Shown one piece after another: positions 57,501 through 64,000 of a stretch of DNA of 64,000 nt. The DNA comes from Ophthalmolycus amberensis. Lineage: Eukaryota; Chordata; Actinopteri; Perciformes; Zoarcidae. The notes beneath the pieces were generated by a model. It ran no database searches. It was given only the letters and a program-made list of their open reading frames with translations, and was not told the origin of the DNA. The translations under genes were made by a program, and so were the position numbers. Numbering within the stretch: position 1 is the stretch's first letter; each line of letters opens with the position of its first letter. The DNA is taken from NCBI GenBank assembly GCA_024529925.1, contig JAFEUB010001428.1, positions 718,501 through 782,500 of the forward strand, written 5' to 3'.

Positions 57501-60500
57501 TCGAAGTAACGCAGGTTTCCTCCTGCTCTCTGGTGGCCGGGGGCTGTCAGTACAAGACCAGTTTAATTGTTAGTGGATCAACTCTGAACTGAAGTTTAAC
57601 AACCTGGAGAGTTCACGTCACGGTTTAATTAAAGACAATTAACGAGACTGGCAGCTGCTATTCACAGTAAACAGATGTCACCACTTCAACGCAGCATTAA
57701 TGAACCTTACAGCTGTGGAAGTACTCCAGTAAAAGTACTGGAGTATTTCAATATCAGTCCAGTTTTGAGGTATTCCGCTGCAACTCAAGAGGGAAATATT
57801 GTACCTTTTATTCAACAGCAATTCATGCAAAACATATGATCGGTTTATGAAATGAATAAATTACCCAGCGGCATATGGAGCAGTTAAAATGAACCTGCAT
57901 GATGAGTACTTTTACTTTTGGTACTTTATGTACTTTATGTTCAGTTGGTACTACGTGGTACTTTTATTTGAGTAACGGAGTATTTCATGGTGATGTATTG
58001 TTTCCTTGTGTAAGTGATCTTAATTCTTCCAGCACTAGTAAACAAAACGAGAGCGTGAAGGTAAACTAGTCGGCTTTAATGCTACAGAAAATGATCCAAA
58101 CAGCGAGCTGCTTTTTTTGTACTAGTCACAAAATCACTAGAAACAGTTCAATGTCTGTTCTACTCCTGTTCTATTTCTATGCCTCTAACTTTGTATTTTC
58201 TTTGTTGCTATTTTTCAGACAGTTACGTTTGTAGCTCTTTTAAATAAATGTAAATTACTGTGTAACATTTCCCTGTAAAAACAGAATAAAAGTGCTTGCT
58301 TTGCTCTCTGCGCTCCCTATTTGCCAGTTAGGTTCTGATTTGCTTCGCCTGGCCTTTACCTTGTTTCCTGCTTTTTCTTTATCATTTACCGATTCCTGTA
58401 TTTAATGCATGTACGAGCTGTTAGATGTGAATATTAAATGCTACTATTGTGGCACTACAGCAGGTCTACGCCTGCTACATCTGCTCTGGCTTAAGTCGTT
58501 GCGATTGACATGTAAACGAGCGCACCACAGATCTTACAACGATGGTCTGCAGCTGTCAACGCACACCCTCGATGCAGAGACTGAAATAACAGAAACCACG
58601 AGCTCTTACTTCGGATGGACAACGCCCTGCAGCTCTGGCACAGACCACCACTGCAGTGGGAGAGGAGGGTGAACCGTAGTGATTAGTGAAACAGCAAACC
58701 CATCCATTACCTCACAGTGGAGGAGTGTACCGGTCAGCTAGCCGGTGTCTGTATGTGTTACGGGAGGGAAAGATTCAACAGTGCTCCTTAAATACAAGAG
58801 CTATTCTGGACTTCTAAAGAGCATGAACCCAGTCACCCGTCCTCCATGGTCACAAGAAAGACTGAGATGAATGAGTACAGGAAGTTAACTGACGTCATAT
58901 TGGTAAATGGTTGAGTGTGAGAGGCAGCGAGAGAGCTTGAAATAGCATAAATACAAATGGGACAGCTCCACATGTTATTTAATTGTGGGTTTTTATTTTA
59001 TATTTTTTGCTCCCGGATTCTAACGTCTTCCAGGCTTCTTGCCTCTTGAGATGAGAGCTAATTGTCAAATAATCCATTTACTGTTTTTTTTAACAAAACA
59101 GCTTCAATACGCATGAATGAAAATAAATGGTTGATGATTAATAAACCAGGTGTGTGATAAAGCCTACGGTTGCATTCAGTGTGTGAAATACTTGATTGAC
59201 ACTTTCAGACCTTCCTGAAAGCCTCAGTAGCAAAACTTCAAAGGGAAGTCTCTAAAATCATAAGACAATTATTGTAAATAACATAAATAAATAACACTTA
59301 TTTACATTTAACTATTATTAGAGAGAGCAAGCGAGGATTTTCCGCAACCAGTGAACAGAAGGGACCATATTAGGACTGAGGAGGAGTGACGTAGAGACGC
59401 TGTATACGGTTCTGATGGAGACCTGTCAATCACCGTGTAGCCCCGCCCTAAAGCATCCCCTGCTTTATGGTCTGTTTGACTCTAAATGGACCATAATGTA
59501 CTAAATGAACATCATGCTGTATTGAAGACTTGAAACTAGAGATTGAGACCATGAACTCATGTTCACAATGTTTACTGAGGTAATAAATCAAGAGAGAAGT
59601 AGAGTCATTTTCTCATAGACTTCTATACAACCAGAGGAGTCGCCCCCTGGTGGACAGCAGAGAGAATGCAGCTTTAAGACTGGAGACAGAATTGTTCACA
59701 AAGAGATGCGAGAGACCCTCAAACACATGATGACAGTGGGACAGCTCTAAACTGTGATTTTATCTTACATCATCTGCACAACTTACAGATAGCCACCAGC
59801 CGCCGTGTCAGCTCGATGGCTCGGGGCAGGTCTCCCATCTGGTAGACGGAGTAGCTGAGGTAATCCAAAATGTCCGGCTTGGTAGCCACGGACTCCTCCC
59901 CGCCATCCAGCTGCTTCAGGGCCTGCTGCATCCACAGCACGGCGTGGTAATAGTCTGCGTCGTTGTAAGCCGTCTTCCCCATATCGAAGCAGTCGTCCAC
60001 CGTCAGTAAGACGTTGGAGTGCATACCTAGAGCCAGATTCAATACACCAAGAATCATGATGCATTCATCACATTTTAGTCATCAAACGTGGATCATGTTT
60101 GAAGATTGACATTTTGTGTATTTATGACATTTATTTTTGTAATTCAGATGCTCACAATATATTCAGTATTTCAGTTTAGATTACTTTAACTATATTCTGC
60201 ATATTTCCTTCAATGTGATTCCTACAGTCTGTCTTATCTTTAGTCTTTTTTATGATTAACTTATGAATCTAATCTAATTATTGCCCTCTGGTGCCCACCT
60301 GCTTTAGCTATTTACGTTTCTGCAGAATTTAGCATTGATCTTAAACATGAAAATGCAATTTTCTACCTCAGCATGCATCCGATTTGTCACTCTTTGGACA
60401 TTTATCAGTTATAAATTGGTTTTAAGTTCTTTGAAGACTGGCAGGTTGAGACATGCAGTCGGTCATCTGAGGTTATGGATTCTGGCTCAGCATGAAGAGC

Positions 60501-63500
60501 TACGAGCACAAATGCTCACAAAAACACAAGTGAACACAGACGCATACCAACATGCAGAAGTTCACACCTTCTCACACCTGTGTCGAGTCAAAATGAACCT
60601 CGCAACTTCAAGTGCAACTAAAGTCAACATCTTTTGATCAGTTATGATTTTGAAACCCACTGAGACCCAATGCTACCATCTTTGAATGGCTGTATTGGGT
60701 TTTAAAGCTAGAGTAACTATACAGGTATCATATGAAACTAGACGACCTAATGAATCCATCGGTACCAAACAAGGGAAAACTGGCATGGCGGTTTCCGGAG
60801 GATGCATGTTTTTGCATGCAGTAAAGAATGCATGTAAAGTGGTAGGTTTGAATATTTCTGCCTGCTGGGGTCCCTGAAGCTTAGTTTATATGATGAGTGA
60901 AACCGGCGTGAGGCGCGTGGCAGAAAAAGACGTAATCACGGCCGTGCACCTCCAAACTTTTTGTAATTTTGCGCGCACGATTCGCTTTTAGATGCTAAAG
61001 AAACAGGAGGAGTTAAAAATCTTAATTTGAGTAAATATTTTGAAGCCAAATCGAATAGTTTTCATGATATTCAACCTTTGTTCCTTTATAATGCTTTAAG
61101 TACTAAACCTAATTCTTTACAGTTCTTGTACAAAGGTAATAAAGTAGTCCATGAACATGAGATTTGAGTTTACAGATAATTACAATCGCTCCTCGTCATT
61201 GTGGAGGTTGGTTTGTGGTGTTTTGCAGGTTACACCTAATCTACGGTTGTTTCTCTGAGTTACACTCGTCTGTTTTGATTCTTCACCGTTCTTACAGGTC
61301 TATGTAGATCTCTCAGGATTAAAGACAATATGTGTACAAATAGAGTATTTCTGACTTTGCCTGCTCCCAGTAGTACTATAAAATACGACCACGGTGAAGA
61401 CAGCAGTGCATGTTGGGTCCTCAGATCTGTTTAACAAATAAAGCTGAACTTGAGGACAACAGATTCAACATGTGTCCTTGTATGACGCAACTATAACTGA
61501 GTCGTTTGTTTCCTAAACACACGCAAATCTATCCTCAATCCAATCATTGTCCTACACCAAAGCATTAACTCTGAAATAACACTTATCTCAACCCCGCCTT
61601 AAACCATCTTTAACCTGCAGCCTGCAGCCTTGAAGAGGACATAACATGATCTTATTTCACAAAAATGTCCAGAACAATTAGTTTAAACACACCAGTTTAA
61701 AATCGTTGTGGGTGGGTTCAGTTTGCATTCCTCTCTTTCTTTGGTTAATGATCACACTAGTCTATCTCTCTCAGTGCATTCATGTTCAGTCTTTGGTTAC
61801 CTGGCAGCTTTCCTCTGGAGAAGGCCTCAGAATCCAGTTGGTACGTGTCCTGAAGACGCATCAGCGCCTTGGCTGCACCCGTCTCATCCTCTTCATCTGG
61901 GAAGAACTGTCTGTGTATGGACATGTTGGAAATGAACCCTGCAGAGAAAAAGTCAGGTCGGGAATGTCACGATGGAAGTTAATTAAAGTTACTACTTTCA
62001 TTTCGGGTTGATTCTGGAGGTTTTCTGAGGACTGAAGTGGTAGTGTTTCACCAGAGTCCCTTTAGAAAACCTCTCATTCTACTGCAGCAGGGTCTGACAG
62101 TCTGCTCCTCTCAGTCCTGGTTCTGGTTCTCCCGTTGCCTCCCTTCCCTCCAGCGGGCCCAGAAATACGTCCTGGGTCTCCAGCAGCGTGGTGTCGGTGT
62201 TGGCTCCCAGAGAGGAGAAGCTCTGCTCCTGGAGGAGGAGGAGGAGGAGGAGGAGGAGCTGCTGCTGCTGCTGGGAGCTGAGCTCTCCTCATCCCTCCGG
62301 AGTTCCAGATCTGGGTCTGTCCACGGTGGACTGGTCTCTGCTGGAGGATCTGGGTCTGTCCACGGTGGACCGGTCTCTGATGGAGGATTTGGGTCTGTCC
62401 ACGGTGGACCGGTCTCTGATGGAGGATCTGGGTCTGTCCACGGTGGACCGGTCTCTGCTGGAGGATCTGGGTCTGTCCACGGTGGACCGGTCTCTGCTGG
62501 AGGATCTGGGTCTGTCCACGGTGGACCGGTCTCTGATGGAGGATCTGGGTCTGTCCACGGTGGACCGGTCTCTGCTGGAGGATCTGGGTCTGTCCACGGT
62601 GGAACTGATGAAGCTCAGTGTCTTCTATGTGGCTCATGATGACGACTAACAATATCTAAAACGAATGTATTGTAGAGATATGATCATGTTCGGTTGTTTG
62701 TATTCTTGATATTTCATCACAACCTGCTGCTCCGTTAATCCTGAGAGTTCATAACGAGACTCCAGAGGGCTGATGTGACATTTCATATCTTTCTGTGATT
62801 TGCAGGACTTGTGACGCATGAATGAGCCTTTACTGTACATGATGTGTGATTGGCAAAAGGCCAGATTACATTTTCCTTTTTCAGTTCCAATGTTTCTTTT
62901 AACTTTCTTTATCTTTACGGCAAAGTGAACACACACGTGTTTCCAAAACATAAAGCGGAAGAATCCGTTCTCTTTATAAAACATTAAACTACCGTACGTC
63001 TTCGTAAAGTCTACATCCAGTGTCTCTCTCGTCTCTCTCTGCCTCACGGCCACGTACACACACTCACTTGTACGACACATATTTCAGTGCTATCTGCCTC
63101 ACAGACGTTCAGGTCCAAACAACACACACAAGGACGAGAACACGGCCAAAATATGCAGAGACGAGGAACAGCTGCAGCTGAAACATGACGGCCTCTTTTC
63201 TCTCTTTGGGAAAGTATTAAGAGATACGCAGAAACGTCCACACTGCAGCTGCAGTGACTCTCTTATGCCGCTCTGCCTTTTAAATGAGCTGCTAAGAAAT
63301 GAGCCACGTAGAAAGAGCGGCGATTCACCAAATGCAGATTGGCTAGATTTGCCCGAAACTTCGATTCCAACATGTCTTTGTTGCCAACAAGCTGTTCTTT
63401 CTAGCACTCTCTGACGATGTTGAAAGCCCCTCTGAGGACTCTCCTCTTGCTGTTTTATTCTGTCTCCTTCAACCAGATACTTCACTTCCTGCCTTTGTAA

Positions 63501-64000
63501 CACATTTGGAACAATGGGGAGCTAATGTACTCCTTTTTATGAGAAAGTCAGACAAAGGGGCGGAGCATCAGCAGGTGTAGCCGCTTCAAAAAACACAGAT
63601 ACACAAACTTAATTATCATAAAGGTGAGGTCATGATTATGCAAATTCAGATACAGCGAATGGTCAGTCAACTCGCCGCTTCGTATCCTTCATCCAACCGT
63701 ATAAACGATGAATAACCGTTGATGCGATCACGGTTTCTCATGCACGAGGAGCGACTCTAAATATTAAAAACATCGCTCAAAGAAAGTAGCTCAGACTGCT
63801 TCTTCAGTTACAGCAACACATCTGTGGAATACTACCCCGACAAACATTAATATATCATAATTAGTTTTAACAGAGCTCAAAGCAACGTAAAAACCCCAGC
63901 AAACTTGTCCGTCCATTCCTTCCTTCCTTCCTTCCTTCCTTCCTTTCCTTACCATCAGAGGGGTTCTGCAGCACCAGAGTCTCCAGTTCCGACCACTCGG
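51538..64000 (-). CDS. p4ha2: p4ha2, collagen prolyl 4-hydroxylase alpha-2, 5' end outside window
   Basis: Exons 5' to 3': 64000-63953 (cut by the edge), 61938-61801, 60026-59787, 57543-57347, 57083-56907, 56752-56682, 56167-56068, 55590-55537, then either 54691-54638 or 54560-54495, then 52387-52319, 52203-52107, 51608-51538. Phases join without a break; about 438 residues are visible of about 535 expected, so only the N-terminal exons are missing. Family role: with PDI it hydroxylates prolines of procollagen in the ER lumen using Fe(II), 2-oxoglutarate, O2 and ascorbate. The peptide-binding region includes GAAKALMRLQDTYQLD and ADYYHAVLWMQQALKQL. The catalytic domain shows the HxD pair in QYEPHYDFSR, then MSDVEAGGATVFPDF, GTAVFWYNLF and TRHAACPVLVGSKW with the distal His and the 2-oxoglutarate Lys. 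It ends GQEFRRPCGLREVD. DEWDSPHIVRY, LARATVRDPKTG and the VD ending favour P4HA2 over P4HA1 and P4HA3. Confidence 0.95.
52485..52498. repeat. Poly-A tract in p4ha2 intron
   Basis: A run of about 18 As within the intron between exons 52387 and 54495; that intron otherwise holds foldback repeat C (53645-53705) and AT-rich sequence without recognisable exons. Confidence 0.6.
53640..53705. repeat. Foldback repeat C, copy 3 (half)
   Basis: TGTAGCATTAAAGCATGGTG followed by GAATTAGCAAGCTAGCTAGCTAG; the second arm is missing or diverged. In the large p4ha2 intron. Confidence 0.8.
54495..54560 (-). CDS. p4ha2: p4ha2 alternative exon b (KDEPDAFKRL...)
   Basis: Sixty-six bases, 22 codons: KDEPDAFKRLGTG then NRVATFLNY. 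It has a good acceptor (CTTTGTAG) and donor (TAC|GTGAGT). It is homologous to the exon at 54638-54691 and follows it after only 77 bases. It corresponds to the known alternative segment of vertebrate P4HA1 and P4HA2, beside the catalytic HxD motif. Both exons are in-frame replacements for each other. Confidence 0.9.
54638..54691 (-). CDS. p4ha2: p4ha2 alternative exon a (RPFDNNRDG...)
   Basis: Fifty-four bases, 18 codons: RPFDNNRDG then NRLATFLNY. The acceptor is CTGTTGCAG and the donor TAC|GTAAGT. It is the RPFD-type counterpart of exon b; both end in the same NRxATFLNY block and share phase 0 at both ends. Confidence 0.9.
54765..55257. repeat. TGTAATAACAC higher-order repeat (p4ha2 intron)
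   Basis: About 30 short units around TGTAATAACAC separated by ATTA, TGCTTCA, GGCCTAA or AGCTTCA linkers. The larger pattern recurs about every 150 bases. It sits in the intron just upstream of the two alternative exons. The long open frame on the minus strand (YYIMCYY) is a repeat artefact. Confidence 0.93.
56214..56240. repeat. (CA)n upstream of p4ha2 exon
   Basis: About 13 CA units on the plus strand, or UG in the p4ha2 transcript, some 50 bases before the acceptor of the exon at 56068-56167. Confidence 0.88.
57715..57985. repeat. AGTAC-rich dispersed repeat, copy in p4ha2 intron
   Basis: GGAAGTACTCCAGTAAAAGT at the left and TGAGTACTTTTACTTTTGGT, GGTACTTTTATTTGAGTA at the right; same family as 14090-14665. 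Confidence 0.75.
57986..59348. other. p4ha2 intron, no feature recognised
   Basis: Mixed AT-rich sequence. An 87-codon open frame at 58409-58672 has no recognisable domain and lies antisense to p4ha2; not called as a gene. Confidence 0.5.
59349..59672 (-). repeat. Dispersed repeat A, copy 8 (inverted)
   Basis: From ACCATATTAGGACTGAGGAG through GCCCCGCCCTAAAGCATCCC to CGCCCCCTGGTGGACAGCAG. Ends about 115 bases before the p4ha2 exon at 59787. Confidence 0.93.
60060..61800. other. p4ha2 intron with dispersed repeat E, copy 2
   Basis: Between exons 60026 and 61801. The part at about 61060-61270 is homologous to 18490-18720 (GGTAATAAAGTAGTCCATGA, CTCCTCGTCATTGT). The rest shows no exon; open frames at 60335-60637 and 60686-60877 are short and unrecognised. 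Confidence 0.6.
62228..62272. repeat. GAG and CTG trinucleotide tracts
   Basis: About nine GAG triplets followed by five CTG triplets directly upstream of the minisatellite array. Confidence 0.85.
62308..62605. repeat. 39-bp minisatellite, array 2 (about 7-8 copies)
   Basis: Same 39-base unit as at 34020-34420 (GGATCTGGGTCTGTCCACGG), here with a CTCTGATGGA variant in three units. In the p4ha2 intron between exons 61938 and 63953. Most units are identical. Confidence 0.96.
62640..63952. other. p4ha2 intron, right part
   Basis: No exon or recognised repeat family apart from a CTTC tetranucleotide tract (63916-63945) just downstream of the last exon's donor. Open frames on the minus strand (62646-63080, 63099-63503) lack known domains. 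Confidence 0.55.

Noticed and set aside
58409..58672. An 87-codon plus-strand frame in a p4ha2 intron.
   Set aside because: Antisense to the gene, unremarkable composition, nothing recognised.
62037..62652. A 200-codon plus-strand frame with poly-Glu, poly-Leu and SGSVHGGPV repeats.
   Set aside because: Built from GAG/CTG tracts and the 39-bp minisatellite in a p4ha2 intron; no start or domain support.

Overview
The window is vertebrate nuclear DNA, almost certainly from a teleost fish. It has intron-rich protein genes with GT-AG splice sites, short introns, dense CA/GT microsatellites, poly-G/C tracts, minisatellites and many small dispersed repeats of fish type. There are no bacterial features. 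Four protein-coding genes can be rebuilt exon by exon. I recognised them by comparing the conceptual translations with remembered vertebrate families; no search was run. Exon borders come from splice sites plus reading phase and may be off by a base or two.

Layout. (1) 1-5656, plus strand: 3' part of ppm1e (PP2C-type phosphatase POPX1), four exons; the 5' exons lie before the window. Its visible start is preceded by a 1-kb decamer satellite. (2) 5657-18165: intergenic and untranslated sequence, rich in dispersed repeats, no convincing gene. (3) 18166-32170, minus strand: complete trim37 (RING/B-box/coiled-coil/MATH E3 ligase), 24 coding exons, 937 codons plus stop, with 5' non-coding exons up to about 33.5 kb. 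(4) 33.6-35.4 kb: divergent intergenic region carrying a 39-bp minisatellite. (5) 35.3-49.3 kb, plus strand: pou2f3 (octamer-binding POU-homeodomain factor), 12 exons. (6) 49.3-50.9 kb: short tail-to-tail spacer. (7) 51538-64000, minus strand: 3' three quarters of p4ha2 (collagen prolyl 4-hydroxylase alpha-2), including a pair of homologous, apparently mutually exclusive exons. Its first exons lie past the right edge.

ppm1e and trim37 are tail to tail, as in human 17q22. The four genes do not form a pathway: they are a kinase-opposing phosphatase, a ubiquitin ligase, a transcription factor and an ER collagen-modifying enzyme. No new multi-gene system is visible. The most interesting signals are in gene architecture and non-coding DNA. 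Exon 14 of trim37 sits between complementary CA and UG repeats. A UG tract replaces the polypyrimidine tract before trim37 exon 11. An inverted repeat pair brackets trim37 exons 12-16. Octamer motifs cluster around pou2f3 itself. The pou2f3 C-terminal tail is one base out of frame. An eight-copy dispersed element carries a CTCF-like core. A foldback MITE has a long internal hairpin. Two distant loci share one 39-bp minisatellite.
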